DNA of 64,000 bases from contig CP004371.1 of NCBI GenBank assembly GCA_000597885.1, forward strand, positions 6,092,001 to 6,156,000, in the 5' to 3' direction. The stretch's first letter is position 1. Each line of letters starts with the position of its first letter. Shown here in pieces: positions 43,436 through 52,430 of the stretch. This stretch comes from Flammeovirgaceae bacterium 311. Its GTDB lineage: Bacteria; Bacteroidota; Bacteroidia; Cytophagales; Cyclobacteriaceae. Made by a program: the position numbers and the translations under genes. Under the pieces are notes generated by a model. That model saw nothing but the letters and a program-made list of their open reading frames with translations, was not told the origin of the DNA and did not search any database.

Positions 43436-43585
43436 ACGTATAGGCTTTTCTCTTTAATGCTCTTCTCTTAGAGAAGATGTAACCGGAAAGCCAGGGCGTA
43501 TGTTATGCAACCCTGATGAGAAGAGGCTGCTGATAGTACTGTGCCTGATAAATATTTCTGAAACAGCATTAGAAAATTGAAAGAG

Positions 43586-43822
43586 TCAGAAAATGATCTC
43601 TTCAGAAGATCCGTCATCTTCCATGGTCTGTTCTTCTTCGGTGCTTAGCTCAATATCGTGCAGGATGCGGTCATCATCTTTGTATACATTGTGCCAGGTT
43701 ACCATATAGGCGAGGCACACTGCCCAGAAAAGCCTTTTGAATAAAATACCAATGCGTTTTAATATCCACATGAGTTTAAGAGCAAAGTGAAATTCTTCAG
43801 TCTTCCACAAGAATTTGTCCAT
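43586..43822 (-). CDS. Small protein with one hydrophobic segment and acidic tail
   Basis: The 78-residue frame starts with ATG at 43822 and has a basic, aromatic helix ([22 protein letters not shown]) shortened here to [12 protein letters not shown], followed by an acidic end ([16 protein letters not shown]). The strong charge split makes a real small membrane-associated protein plausible. I do not recognise it. It lies just upstream of, and in the same direction as, the TerB-like gene. Confidence 0.45.
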
Positions 43823-43943
43823 TTGCTGGGCTATGCCAAAGCTGCAGCTTTATATACGAATAGACCACGATTGGGAATTCCATCCTGTCGGAATGGCAGG
43901 AGGTGCTTGTACAGCAGTGCTGGAAATTAAAAGAAGAGCCAAA

Positions 43944-43972
43944 AAAAATAGCCCCGGGAAGGGGCTATTTTT
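43944..43972 (-). terminator. Terminator after the sugar MFS gene
   Basis: A perfect 12-bp stem (43944-43955 with 43961-43972) has a 5-nt loop. The A-run at 43941-43948 supplies the U-run leftward. It lies 28 nt beyond the MFS stop codon at 44000. Confidence 0.85.
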
Positions 43973-43999
43973 GATCTTAGTTTTGAGAGAATATTTTGC

Positions 44000-45430
44000 T
44001 TAGCGGGCAGCTGCAGGGGCTACCTGTTTGGGCTTATAGCCGGCAAAGCCGTAGTAAGCTATATAGAGGTAGCAAACCAGCGGAATCAGGAAAGAGTACT
44101 GTAAACTGCCGGTGCTGTCTGCCACGATACCTTGTAGTGGTGGTATCAGCGCGCCTCCTACAATGGCCATTACCAGCAGGGAAGATCCCTGGCTGGTAAA
44201 TTTACCCAGGCCGGCAATGGCAAGGGTAAAGATGGTGGGGAACATGATGGAGTTAAACAAACCAATAGCAATGATAGACCACATGGCTACTGTACCCTCT
44301 GTGAAGATTACCACCAGCAGGAGCGCTATTACGGCGGTAGCAAACAAGCCCAGGGTGCGGCTTGGAATATAGCTGCCCAGCAGCAGCACAACCACGTTCA
44401 GTACGATCAGTCCCAGCACAATCAGCGCAATGTCTATGCCGTAAGTGGCATAAACAGCACCAAAAGCAATGGCAGAGATCAGGGCAATGATGGCAAAGCG
44501 GTTAGAGGCATTTTTAAACTGTGCCAGGGCTACAGCACCAAAGAAACGGCCTACCATGGCACCACCCCAGTAAAGGGCCAGATAGCCACTGGCTTCTTTT
44601 TCTTCCATGCCTGCTATGTGGGGCAGGTTTAAGAAGTTGATAAAGACACTGCCTACCGCTACTTCACCACCTACATAGGCAAAAATACAAACCATACCCA
44701 GTACCAGGTGGCTGTATTTCAGGGCACCGCTGCCAGCTACAATCTCATCGCTGTTATGAATTTTTGGTAAGCGGAATAGCTTAAACAGCAGGGCAATAAG
44801 CAAAAGCGTGCCTGCCAGTGCCAGATAAGGCATTTTAACAGAATCGGCTTCGGTAGTGGTGGCGGTGTTTACACCTTCAAAGATCAGCCAGCCACCAATA
44901 ATAGGAGCGATGGTAGTACCCAGCGAGTTAAGAGCCTGCGTCATGTTTAAACGGCTGGAGGCACTCTCAGCAGGTCCTAAAATGGCAACATAAGGGTTTG
45001 CTGCAATTTGCAGAATGGTAATGCCGGAGGCCAGGATGAAAAGCGCGCCGAGGAAGAAACCGTAGCTGTGGTAGCTGGCCGCAGGATAGAACAAGGCACA
45101 ACCAACTGCCGCTACAATCAAACCTACAATGATACCATTTTTGTAGCCGATCTTCATGATAGGGTCTCCCTGGTTTATGGAAACAATAAAGTAAGCGAGC
45201 GATACAAAGAAGTAAGCGCCAAAGAAAGCAAACTGCACAAGCATGGCCTGTGCAAAAGTAAGATCAAATATCCCTTTCAGGTAAGGAATCAGAATGTCGT
45301 TCATGCAGGTAATAAAACCCCACATGAAGAATAGGATGGTTACTACAATCAACGGACCTGTGTAGTTTTTACCAGCGTGTTGATCAGTACTGGCTGGTGC
45401 GGGTTTGGTACTCGTTGTAATGCCTGCCAT
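44000..45430 (-). CDS. Sugar MFS transporter, FucP/NagP-like
   Basis: The 476-residue protein has about 12 membrane helices and the start typical of the FucP/NagP/GluP group (FFMWGFITCMNDILIPYLKG, then FAQAMLVQFAFFGAYF). Other family motifs are NPYVAILGPAESASSRLNMTQALNSLGTT (core NMTQALNSLGTT) and GGALIPPLQGIVAD. These are proton-coupled importers for fucose, glucose/galactose or GlcNAc. Its closeness to the amino-sugar locus makes NagP-like GlcNAc uptake reasonable, although the gene has its own direction and terminator. A second transporter next to the SSS protein suggests overlapping or distinct substrates. Confidence 0.93.
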   Translation of the reverse strand: MAGITTSTKPAPASTDQHAGKNYTGPLIVVTILFFMWGFITCMNDILIPYLKGIFDLTFAQAMLVQFAFFGAYFFVSLAYFIVSINQGDPIMKIGYKNGIIVGLIVAAVGCALFYPAASYHSYGFFLGALFILASGITILQIAANPYVAILGPAESASSRLNMTQALNSLGTTIAPIIGGWLIFEGVNTATTTEADSVKMPYLALAGTLLLIALLFKLFRLPKIHNSDEIVAGSGALKYSHLVLGMVCIFAYVGGEVAVGSVFINFLNLPHIAGMEEKEASGYLALYWGGAMVGRFFGAVALAQFKNASNRFAIIALISAIAFGAVYATYGIDIALIVLGLIVLNVVVLLLGSYIPSRTLGLFATAVIALLLVVIFTEGTVAMWSIIAIGLFNSIMFPTIFTLAIAGLGKFTSQGSSLLVMAIVGGALIPPLQGIVADSTGSLQYSFLIPLVCYLYIAYYGFAGYKPKQVAPAAAR

Positions 45431-45710
45431 GGGGAAGGAATTTGTTTTAGGTTGATTGGTTGGTGATAAGTTGAGATAAAATCAGTAGTATATACAGACA
45501 GGAAATCTATTCCCAGAATTAGTGTTTAAATGCCCTTTAAGCACTTTTTGTCTCTAAATACTAATCAACAAGGTAATAATAAAATTATTTATTATATGTG
45601 ATTTCTGTTCCCAAACTTTCACCAATACCTATACATAATTATCCACTATGATCAGCCCTTATGGCAATAGTTATGTTTCCTGATATGCGATCAGGACAAT
45701 AATAGAGCTA

Positions 45711-46178
45711 TTAGTGCTTCTTTCCTTTCCCGTTTCCCTTGTGTCCATGTCCGGAGCTGTTACCAGCGGGTCCCGTGGCTTTCTTTTTCGTTGATGCACC
45801 GCCACCTCCCTGCGGTTTAGACTTGTATTTTACTTTGTGGTCGGCATTATACTTATTTGGATTGTCAGCAGTGTAGTCAAGCTCAATCTGGGTAGCTTTT
45901 GCGAGATTTATGGAGCCGAAGAGGCTGGGTAGCGTAAGTGCAGTTAGCCAGTTACCACCGCTAAGATAGATGTATACCCCCCTTTGCACATCAAAATAGA
46001 AATTGTGCTGCGGAAAGTAAATATGCCTGGTTTTGGCCCTATAACCATGAGCAGGAGCCCAGGGCGGCGGTCCGTTTTTTCCCTTTCCCTGGGCATAACC
46101 ATCTGCTGGCAGGGCAAAGCAAAAGAGCAACACAGCAATAATTCCGGGTAAAACAGACTTTAAATTCATGGAAGGCAT
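45711..46178 (-). CDS. Secreted Gly/Lys-rich small protein
   Basis: The 155-residue product has a signal peptide ending near GYAQG; ATG 46169, three codons in, is an equally likely start. The mature part begins with a basic, proline-rich segment (GKGKNGPPPWAPAHGYRA). A strand-rich core follows (RHIYFPQHNFYFDVQRG, VYIYLSGGNWL), with a tail of Gly, Lys, Ser and His (HGHKGNGKGKKH). The core pattern is seen in small Bacteroidota exported proteins that I cannot name. The tail suggests binding to an anionic surface, which is a guess. The gene is single, with no clear promoter. Confidence 0.7.
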   Translation of the reverse strand: MPSMNLKSVLPGIIAVLLFCFALPADGYAQGKGKNGPPPWAPAHGYRAKTRHIYFPQHNFYFDVQRGVYIYLSGGNWLTALTLPSLFGSINLAKATQIELDYTADNPNKYNADHKVKYKSKPQGGGGASTKKKATGPAGNSSGHGHKGNGKGKKH

Positions 46179-46354
46179 GGATTATGATTCTGGCTTGTGG
46201 CGGTTCTACCGAATGCTGGCATCTTCTGGTGCCACAAACTGATGCATAAAGTTATCCGTGGGTTGCTCCTGTAAAAAGGCAATTTCTGCCGCTACCTTTC
46301 TTTTGTAAGGTTAAGGATGGATTGCTGGCGGTGCAGAGCTGCCTGAATAAGCCT

Positions 46355-48397
46355 TCATTCAAGCATTATAGCTTCCCTAATCTGCTGAACAGCTTCCTGC
46401 ACCTTTTCTACAGGTTTTTGGCAGGCTCGGTTGTAGCAAACGTAGATCTGTGTTCTGTCTTCTTCTGGCTGTCGGTGTTGCAGCAGGGGCAGCTGGCTTA
46501 CTCCGGAGGTGGCTGCTACCACTTTATTCGGCAGGTAGTGTTGCGCCAGCGCCAGGGCCTTTTCGCGGTAGTTGGTGCCCACAATGGCTACTTCGGCAGT
46601 AGGGTATGCCATTTGCAGGTACAGGCCCAGCCAATGGGTAAGGTACTGCGGTTCCGTGAGCAGCAGGCGCTCCATGCTGGAAACCATGCCTGCTGCTTTT
46701 TGTACGTATTCGTCTTTTTCCAGCAGCAGTCCCAGGCGGTACAGGTTATGGGCCATCTGGCTGTTGGAGGAGGGTATTACATTATCGAACAGTTCTTTTT
46801 TACGGGCAATCAGCGATTCGCTGCTGCTACCGGTGTAAAAGAACAGCCCTTCTTCCGCATCCCAGTATTCCTGCAGGCAATAGGCAGTTAACTGATCCGC
46901 AAGCCGGAGCCAATGCTCTTCAAAGCTTACTTCATAGAGGCGCAGGAACCCTGCTGCTACAAATGCATAATCATCCAGAAAAGCAGGAGAAGGCGCTGAA
47001 CCTGCTTTGTGGTTACGCCTAAGCTTATTGCCCTGCAGCAGCTGTTTTTCTATGAAGTCAGCATTTTGCTGTGCCAGCTCCAGAAACTGCTGTTCACCAA
47101 AGGCAGCGTAGGCATCGCAAAGGCCGGTGAGCATCAGACCATTCCAGGCTGCCAGAATTTTATCGTCCAGTCCCGGCCTGATGCGCCTGCTGCGTGCGTC
47201 CAGCAGTTGCTGGCGTGCTTCCTCCAGCAGCTGATTCAGATCTGCTGTGTCCAGCTCATACTTTTTGGCGAAGGCCTCGGGCGATTCCCGCCGGAACAGG
47301 ATGTTGGCGTTTTCCCAATTGCCTTCTTCAGAGGCATTGTAATAATCGGCTATCAGTTCTGCTTCTTCTTTGCCGAGTACTTCTTCCAGCTCTGCTATGC
47401 TCCAGATATAAAATTTTCCTTCCTCGCCCTCGCTATCGGCATCCAGGGCTGAGTAAAAACCACCCTTCGGACTTAGCATTTCCCGCCCGGCCCAGGCTAT
47501 GGTCTGGTATACCACTTCCCTGAAAAGTGGATCTTTGGTAGCGGTGTAAGCATTGGCATACAGGCTGATGAGTTGTCCGTTGTCGTAGAGCATTTTCTCG
47601 AAGTGGGGCACAAACCATTCTGCATCTACGGAGTAGCGGGCAAAGCCGCCGCCGATCTGGTCGTAAATGCCACCCCATGCCATTTCTCGAAGGGTAAGGC
47701 GGGCCTGTTGCAGGGCATTTTCATCTCCTGCAGCTGCCCAGTAACGCAGCAGGAACTGCCAGTGGCTGGGCATGGGAAACTTTGGTGCCGGGCTAAGACC
47801 ACCCCGCTCTTGATCAAACTTTTTGGCGAAGCTGCTATAGAGGTGCTCTAGCTTAAGCCTGGTGATGTTCATTTCATGCTGTTCCAGGCCAAAGCGCTCT
47901 ACATCAGAGTAGGAGAGGGTGTCGGTAAATTTATGGGAAGATTCCTCCAGTGCCTGCCGGTTCTCATTCCAGGCTTTTTCAATATTCCGGAGCAACTGCA
48001 CCCAGTGCTCCCTGGGAAAATAGGTACCGCCATAGAAAGGCTTCTGATCGGGTGTTAGAAATACATTCAGGGGCCAGCCGCCCTGTATGCCCATGGCCTG
48101 TACGGCATCCATATAGATCTGGTCTATGTCAGGGCGCTCCTCCCTGTCAAGCTTAATGCAAACAAAACCGCCATTCATGAGCCCGGCAACAGCGCTGTCC
48201 TCAAAGCTTTCGTGCTCCATAACATGGCACCAGTGGCAGGCAGAGTAGCCAATTGATAGTATAATAGGCTTTTGCTCCTGCTTTGCCTTTTCCAGGGCTT
48301 CTGCTCCCCATGGATACCAGTCTACCGGGTTGTGCTGATGTTGCAGCAGGTAGGGGCTGCTGCTCTGGCTTAAGCGATTGGTGGGTTTTGGGTTCAT
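46355..48397 (-). CDS. DUF255 thioredoxin-like protein (YyaL/SSP411 family)
   Basis: The 680-residue protein opens with the family start [21 protein letters not shown] and a thioredoxin-like domain. The pair Cys54-Cys57 in [16 protein letters not shown] is followed by [13 protein letters not shown] and [15 protein letters not shown]. The rest (about 190-670) is an (alpha/alpha)6-barrel-like region similar to N-acyl-glucosamine epimerase folds, with [24 protein letters not shown] (core HFEKMLYD). The family is widespread, and its reaction is not well established. Its ATG overlaps the stop of the upstream GSCFA gene by 4 nt (ATGA), so the two are translated together. Confidence 0.94.
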   Translation of the reverse strand: MNPKPTNRLSQSSSPYLLQHQHNPVDWYPWGAEALEKAKQEQKPIILSIGYSACHWCHVMEHESFEDSAVAGLMNGGFVCIKLDREERPDIDQIYMDAVQAMGIQGGWPLNVFLTPDQKPFYGGTYFPREHWVQLLRNIEKAWNENRQALEESSHKFTDTLSYSDVERFGLEQHEMNITRLKLEHLYSSFAKKFDQERGGLSPAPKFPMPSHWQFLLRYWAAAGDENALQQARLTLREMAWGGIYDQIGGGFARYSVDAEWFVPHFEKMLYDNGQLISLYANAYTATKDPLFREVVYQTIAWAGREMLSPKGGFYSALDADSEGEEGKFYIWSIAELEEVLGKEEAELIADYYNASEEGNWENANILFRRESPEAFAKKYELDTADLNQLLEEARQQLLDARSRRIRPGLDDKILAAWNGLMLTGLCDAYAAFGEQQFLELAQQNADFIEKQLLQGNKLRRNHKAGSAPSPAFLDDYAFVAAGFLRLYEVSFEEHWLRLADQLTAYCLQEYWDAEEGLFFYTGSSSESLIARKKELFDNVIPSSNSQMAHNLYRLGLLLEKDEYVQKAAGMVSSMERLLLTEPQYLTHWLGLYLQMAYPTAEVAIVGTNYREKALALAQHYLPNKVVAATSGVSQLPLLQHRQPEEDRTQIYVCYNRACQKPVEKVQEAVQQIREAIMLE

Positions 48398-49374
48398 GGC
48401 TGGAGTTGCTCCCGGAGCTTTTTGATTTCATCACCTACATCTACCCGGCCGGATAGTGCCTGCAGCTTTTGCAGTGTTTTTTGTAAGAACTGCTGGTGGG
48501 CCAAAGATGTTGGGTTGAATGGCCGGTGAGCGAGCGACTGCTTCAGTGGTTCCCATTCTTTCAGGAAAGCCAGGGCCTCCTCGTCGAGCAGGGTGGCTGC
48601 AAATTTTTCCCACACGTACTGTTCGGCAGCGGGGGTAGGGTGCAGCAGGTCGGGGTTATAGAAGCGGTAATCCCGCAGGTCGTCCATCAGCAATTCGTAG
48701 CTGGGGAAATAGTATACCTCCTGAGGATACTTTTCTTTAAGCTGGTGGCACAGCACCCGCAGCATAGCCTTGCTCACAGCATTTAACTCAAGCGAATCTT
48801 TCAGGTGTCGAACAGGGCTTAGTGTCAGCACCAGCTTTAATTCAGGATTGAGTTGCCTGAGTTGTTGCCAGAGATTTTCAAGTGCCTGCAGGTTTTCCTC
48901 TATGGGCACCAGCCGTTTATTAAAGAGCTTCTGGGGCTGTTTATGGCAGTTAGCAACGCTTAGCTGAGCTGCTGGCAGCTCATAAATAAAAGAAGTGCCC
49001 AGGGTAAGCACCAGTGCCTGCCCCTGCTGCAAATACTGCTTCACCTGCAGAAGGCTCTGGTGCAGCCGCTCCTGCAGTGCTTCCTTGCTGGGGGCGTTAA
49101 AGGACGAGTGCAGCAGGTAATTGAGCCAGTGTTCCTGGTACTGCAGATAACTGTTATCGGATGGTTGCCGCCCTTCTATGGCCATCTGCAGCAGCTGCAC
49201 CAGTGAGAGCGGATGGAAAAGAGTGCCAAATGGATTTACCAGCACCTTAAATTTAGATTCCTGCAAACGCTCCCCCATTACTGCAGCAAAGCAGGAACCT
49301 ATGCAGAGCAGGGGCTTTTGGAGCCGGAGCCTGAATGGAGGAGTGCCGGGTTGAAGTTCTGTACGGAAGTGCAT
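48394..49374 (-). CDS. GSCFA-domain protein
   Basis: The 326-residue protein carries the motif that names its family, [16 protein letters not shown] (residues about 27-42). FNPFGT-type and SxxH-like conserved strings follow ([50 protein letters not shown]). This order of blocks is that of an SGNH/GDSL-type hydrolase, with Ser in GSCFA and an Asp-x-x-His near DLLHPT. GSCFA proteins are therefore suspected esterases or acetyltransferases, but their substrates are not established. It overlaps the DUF255 gene by 4 nt. It is first in the operon, and a 218-bp gap upstream holds the rplI terminator. Confidence 0.93.
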   Translation of the reverse strand: MHFRTELQPGTPPFRLRLQKPLLCIGSCFAAVMGERLQESKFKVLVNPFGTLFHPLSLVQLLQMAIEGRQPSDNSYLQYQEHWLNYLLHSSFNAPSKEALQERLHQSLLQVKQYLQQGQALVLTLGTSFIYELPAAQLSVANCHKQPQKLFNKRLVPIEENLQALENLWQQLRQLNPELKLVLTLSPVRHLKDSLELNAVSKAMLRVLCHQLKEKYPQEVYYFPSYELLMDDLRDYRFYNPDLLHPTPAAEQYVWEKFAATLLDEEALAFLKEWEPLKQSLAHRPFNPTSLAHQQFLQKTLQKLQALSGRVDVGDEIKKLREQLQP

Positions 49375-49545
49375 GCTTCTAAATACGAATTTATACTGTC
49401 ATTTAGAAATCTGTTGTATAAACCACTTAATTACAGGACCAGGGAATTGGGTATACAGACTTGTAAAATGATCTGGGGCTGGTTGATATTATTAGACAGG
49501 GGGAGATTGATTAGCCGATGGGAAGCGGGCGGGGGAGGGCATAAA

Positions 49546-49572
49546 AAAAGGCGCTCCATTGGGGCGCCTTTT
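49546..49572 (-). terminator. Terminator of the rpsF-rpsR-rplI operon
   Basis: A 12-bp stem with one G-U pair (49546-49557 with 49561-49572) and a 3-nt loop is followed leftward by a U-run from the A-tract at 49543-49549. It lies about 20 nt beyond the rplI stop. Confidence 0.9.
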
Positions 49573-49592
49573 ATATTATAGCAACATCTAAC

Positions 49593-50036
49593 TTATTCAG
49601 CAACAACTGAAAAGTTTATTGTTTTCTTCACTTCTTTGTGCAGGTCGATTTCTGCAGTGTAATCTCCAAGGCTTTTTACATCGCCATTGATAGAGATTTG
49701 CTTGCGGTCAACATCGTGTCCTTTTGCTTTCAGGGCTTCGGCAATCTGGTTTGTGGTTACAGCACCAAAGATTTTGCCGCTTTCGCCAGCTTTAGCAGGG
49801 ATGGTGAGCTTGGTTTCGCCAATAGCGTTTGCCAGGTTCTCAGCATCGGTTTTAACTTTTTCAGCTTTGTGAGCTACCTGCTTCAGGGTTTCGTCACGCT
49901 GCTTTACTGCCCCGCTGGTAGCCATAATGGCGTAACCTTCAGGAATCAGGTAATTGCGCGCATAGCCAGGCTTAACATTCACAAGATCGTTGCGATAGCC
50001 CAGGCCTTTGATATCTTTTTTCAGAATGATTTCCAT
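49593..50036 (-). CDS. rplI: Ribosomal protein bL9
   Basis: The 147-residue protein begins with the conserved L9 N-terminal domain MEIILKKDIKGLGYRNDLV, followed by VKPGYARNYLIPEGYA. A long linker helix and the C-terminal RNA-binding domain (GKIFGAVTTNQIAEAL) follow. It is the last gene of the S6-S18-L9 operon typical of Bacteroidota; bL9 binds 23S rRNA domain V. Confidence 0.98.
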   Translation of the reverse strand: MEIILKKDIKGLGYRNDLVNVKPGYARNYLIPEGYAIMATSGAVKQRDETLKQVAHKAEKVKTDAENLANAIGETKLTIPAKAGESGKIFGAVTTNQIAEALKAKGHDVDRKQISINGDVKSLGDYTAEIDLHKEVKKTINFSVVAE

Positions 50037-50082
50037 TGCTTTACTGATTGTTGGTTTTTGGCATTAGCCACAAACAACTTTT

Positions 50083-50334
50083 TTATTTAAGCGAATCTGT
50101 TACGTAAGGCATCAGCGCCAGGTGACGGGCACGCTTAACAGCTGTAGCAACTTTTTTCTGGAACTTCTCGCTGGTACCAGTGATACGGCTTGGCAGCAGT
50201 TTGCCCTGCTCGTTCACAAATTTGGTCAGGAAGTTTGCATCTTTATAGTCAATGTATTTGATGCCATGGCGCTTAAAACGGCAATATTTTTTGCGGTTTT
50301 CGTTGCGTTGTATGGGTTCGTTCTGTAGTGTCAT
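50083..50334 (-). CDS. rpsR: Ribosomal protein bS18
   Basis: The 83-residue protein has the bS18 core [37 protein letters not shown] and HLALMPYV. bS18 binds 16S rRNA next to bS6 on the small-subunit platform. Its ATG shares one base with the rpsF stop (TAATG), so it is translationally coupled to rpsF. There is no ssb gene between them, unlike in many Proteobacteria and Firmicutes. Confidence 0.98.
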   Translation of the reverse strand: MTLQNEPIQRNENRKKYCRFKRHGIKYIDYKDANFLTKFVNEQGKLLPSRITGTSEKFQKKVATAVKRARHLALMPYVTDSLK

Positions 50335-50696
50335 TACGCTTGTGCCTCCTTAGGTTCTTTTTTGTTGAAATCGCCTTTTCTTCTTCTTTCGTTGAACTCA
50401 ACGCCGTGCTTGTCGAGGGCTACAGTTAGGAAACGCAGGATTGCCTCATCACGGCGATACTCTGTTTCCAGGCTGCTTACTACGCTTGTAGGAGCATTGA
50501 ATTGGAAAAGAACATAAAAACCAGTGTTTTTGTGCTGTATTGGATACGCAAGCTTGCGTAGTCCCCAAAGCTCTTCGGTCACAATTTCGGCACCATTATC
50601 AGTTAGTACCTTTCCGAACTTTTCGACAGCATCCTTTACCTGAGTTTCAGATAAAACGGGATTTAAGATGAATACCGTCTCGTACTGTTTGTACAT
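50334..50696 (-). CDS. rpsF: Ribosomal protein bS6
   Basis: The start is ATG 50696 ([17 protein letters not shown]), which gives 120 residues. The frame extends 27 codons upstream, but a good promoter lies there. Conserved parts are [16 protein letters not shown] and [12 protein letters not shown]. bS6 pairs with bS18 on 16S rRNA. The C-terminal tail is short and basic-acidic ([14 protein letters not shown]). It is the first gene of the rpsF-rpsR-rplI operon. Confidence 0.98.
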   Translation of the reverse strand: MYKQYETVFILNPVLSETQVKDAVEKFGKVLTDNGAEIVTEELWGLRKLAYPIQHKNTGFYVLFQFNAPTSVVSSLETEYRRDEAILRFLTVALDKHGVEFNERRRKGDFNKKEPKEAQA

Positions 50697-50720
50697 GATA
50701 GTTGAAAATTTAATGAGGTG

Positions 50721-50750
50721 CAAAATTAAAGAATTTTTTGCATACTTCAA
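50721..50750 (-). promoter_or_regulatory. Promoter of the rpsF operon
   Basis: Read leftward, TTG (50748-50750) is followed after 19 nt by TAATTTTG (50721-50728). Both elements match the Bacteroidota consensus exactly. The start of transcription near 50714 gives an 18-nt leader, so translation must begin at the ATG at 50696. Confidence 0.75.
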
Positions 50751-50765
50751 GGGATGTGCAATAAA

Positions 50766-50790
50766 AAAGCTCCGCAAAGTGCGGAGCTTT
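50766..50790 (-). terminator. Terminator of the coiled-coil protein gene
   Basis: A perfect 11-bp stem (50766-50776 with 50780-50790) has a 3-nt loop, and an A-tract at 50763-50768 gives the leftward U-run. It lies 26 nt after the stop of the gene at 50816 and just upstream of the rpsF promoter, so it insulates the two units. Confidence 0.88.
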
Positions 50791-50815
50791 AGATAATTTT
50801 ATTAAGCGGGCTTGC

Positions 50816-51736
50816 TTATTTTACCCTGAATTTTTCCTGTCCGATCAGGAAACCATCTGCATAAAGCTCTACATTATACACGCCATCTTCAAAATCGCTG
50901 CCTTTGTCGTACATATAGGTCAGCTGCTGGCGGGTGTTGTCGAACAGTATGTTTTGCTGTGCTGTGTAAAACTCTTCACGTCCGTCAATCATCATAGTGC
51001 CTGACCCTGTGGCTACGTCAAATAATACGTTTCCGTTTGGATCGATCACCCTCAGCAGAATGTCTTTGCTCTCGATAGGCGCAACAGGGTTGTCGGCCAG
51101 ATTAAAGGTTACTTTCAGCTTATCGATCTGGCCATCGCGGAACTCACCTTCGCGTTCTTTGCCACGCTTGTTTACAGCAGCTACTTTAATGTTCTCTGCC
51201 TTTAGGCGAGAGGCAATGGCTACTTTTTTGCTAAGCTCCTGGCGGTTCTGATTAATGGTTCTTACAGAATCAGAAAGCCTGTTCTGTGTGGTTTTCAGCG
51301 TTGTGTTCTCGGCGTACAGCGAATCGCTTAGGGTTTTGAGGCGGGTAATTTCCACGTCTTTTTCACGCAGCAGCGTTTCGTATCCCTTTACTTTTGCATT
51401 TACCTCGTTCAGGCGGCGGCGTGCAATCTCGCCAGAGCGCTGCAGCTGTTGCTTTTCAGCTTCCAGTTCTGCCTTTGCTTTTTCCAGCTCTTCAACATTA
51501 CCGCCAAGTCTTTCGATTTCAGCGATGCGCGTATCAAGCTCGGCAGTCATGTCATTGAGCCTTCTGTAAGTGTCAGCCAGTTCAGTGTCTTTGTTTGCTA
51601 TTTCAGCCCGCATTTCCTCCTTTTCGCGGTAGTCCATGTAATAAACTACTCCATTAATGATCAGGAGAAGGGCTATAATGGCAATAATAAGCGTTTTGGT
51701 ATTTTTACCTGAGCTTTTACCTGTGTTCTCGGCCAT
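50816..51736 (-). CDS. Membrane-anchored coiled-coil protein
   Basis: The 306-residue protein has a single N-terminal membrane segment (TLIIAIIALLLIINGVVYYM, residues about 15-34) and then a long heptad-rich coiled coil (about 40-195). A compact strand-rich C-terminal domain (about 205-306) follows, with KVTFNLADNPVAPIESKDI and YDKGSDFEDGVYNVELY. It is probably exposed outside the cytoplasm and oligomeric. This architecture is common in Cytophagales and Flavobacteriia, but I know of no defined role. The gene is single, divergent from a methyltransferase gene and closed by a terminator. Confidence 0.85.
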   Translation of the reverse strand: MAENTGKSSGKNTKTLIIAIIALLLIINGVVYYMDYREKEEMRAEIANKDTELADTYRRLNDMTAELDTRIAEIERLGGNVEELEKAKAELEAEKQQLQRSGEIARRRLNEVNAKVKGYETLLREKDVEITRLKTLSDSLYAENTTLKTTQNRLSDSVRTINQNRQELSKKVAIASRLKAENIKVAAVNKRGKEREGEFRDGQIDKLKVTFNLADNPVAPIESKDILLRVIDPNGNVLFDVATGSGTMMIDGREEFYTAQQNILFDNTRQQLTYMYDKGSDFEDGVYNVELYADGFLIGQEKFRVK

Positions 51737-51842
51737 ACGTATTTAGGAATTAATTTGCTTAAGAATGAGAAATAGAAAGATTTATTGTTTTGTTGCCCAC
51801 TAAATATTTCTAATCACAAATATCAAAAAAAAATTCGCTTCC

Positions 51843-52430
51843 ATGTCAGATTTTAACGAAAAATACTGGACTGACCGTTACCTCCGGGGACAAACGCAGT
51901 GGGATGCCGGTAATATCACTACTCCACTCAAAGAATATTTTGATAAACTGCACGATCAGGATATGAAAATACTCATTCCGGGAGGTGGAAACGGCTACGA
52001 AGCAGCCTACCTCCATGAGCTGGGTTTCCGCCAGGTGTACCTGCTAGATCTTTCGCCCCTACCTTTAGATTCATTCAGGAGCCGGAATCCTGATTTCCCG
52101 GAGGATCATTTACTGCTGCAGGATTATTTTAAACTGGTAGATACCTTTGACCTGATTGTGGAGCAGACTTTCTTCTGTGCCCTGCATCCGTCGCAAAGAG
52201 GGGCTTACGCCCAAAAGGCAAATGAGCTTTTGAAAGAAGGAGGCCATCTGGTAGGGGTGTTGTTTGATGCGCCATTGAATAAAGATTTCCCTCCTTTTGG
52301 AGGCACCTCAGAAGAATATCAAAAATATTTTGAGCCCCTTTTCACCATCCATAAGCTGGAGCCCTGCTACAACTCTATTAAACCCAGGGCCGGCCGGGAA
52401 GTATGGATCGATGTGGAGAAAAGGGCTTAA
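51843..52430 (+). CDS. Thiopurine/thiol S-methyltransferase-family protein
   Basis: The 195-residue enzyme has a class I SAM-binding core (ILIPGGGNGYEAAYLHELGF, then VYLLDLSPLPLDSF). It also has the TPMT-family signature YWTDRYLRGQTQWDAG and VEQTFFCALHPSQRGAYA. Bacterial relatives methylate thiols, selenium or tellurium oxyanions or halides, so the natural substrate is open. It ends tail-to-tail with the minus-strand methyltransferase, the two stop codons overlapping at 52427-52430. It starts 107 bp from the divergent coiled-coil gene. Confidence 0.9.
   Translation: MSDFNEKYWTDRYLRGQTQWDAGNITTPLKEYFDKLHDQDMKILIPGGGNGYEAAYLHELGFRQVYLLDLSPLPLDSFRSRNPDFPEDHLLLQDYFKLVDTFDLIVEQTFFCALHPSQRGAYAQKANELLKEGGHLVGVLFDAPLNKDFPPFGGTSEEYQKYFEPLFTIHKLEPCYNSIKPRAGREVWIDVEKRA

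Noticed and set aside
45678-45694. Small hairpin cctgat-atgcg-atcagg downstream of the secreted Gly/Lys-rich protein
   Set aside because: Only a 6-bp stem with no T-run in the right place, so I do not call it a terminator.
49213-49581. 122-residue plus-strand frame over the GSCFA start and rplI terminator
   Set aside because: It lies opposite a well-supported gene and a terminator and has no recognisable content.
50697-50777. Extended N-terminus of bS6
   Set aside because: The region contains an exact promoter for the operon, and bS6 proteins start at MYKQYE.
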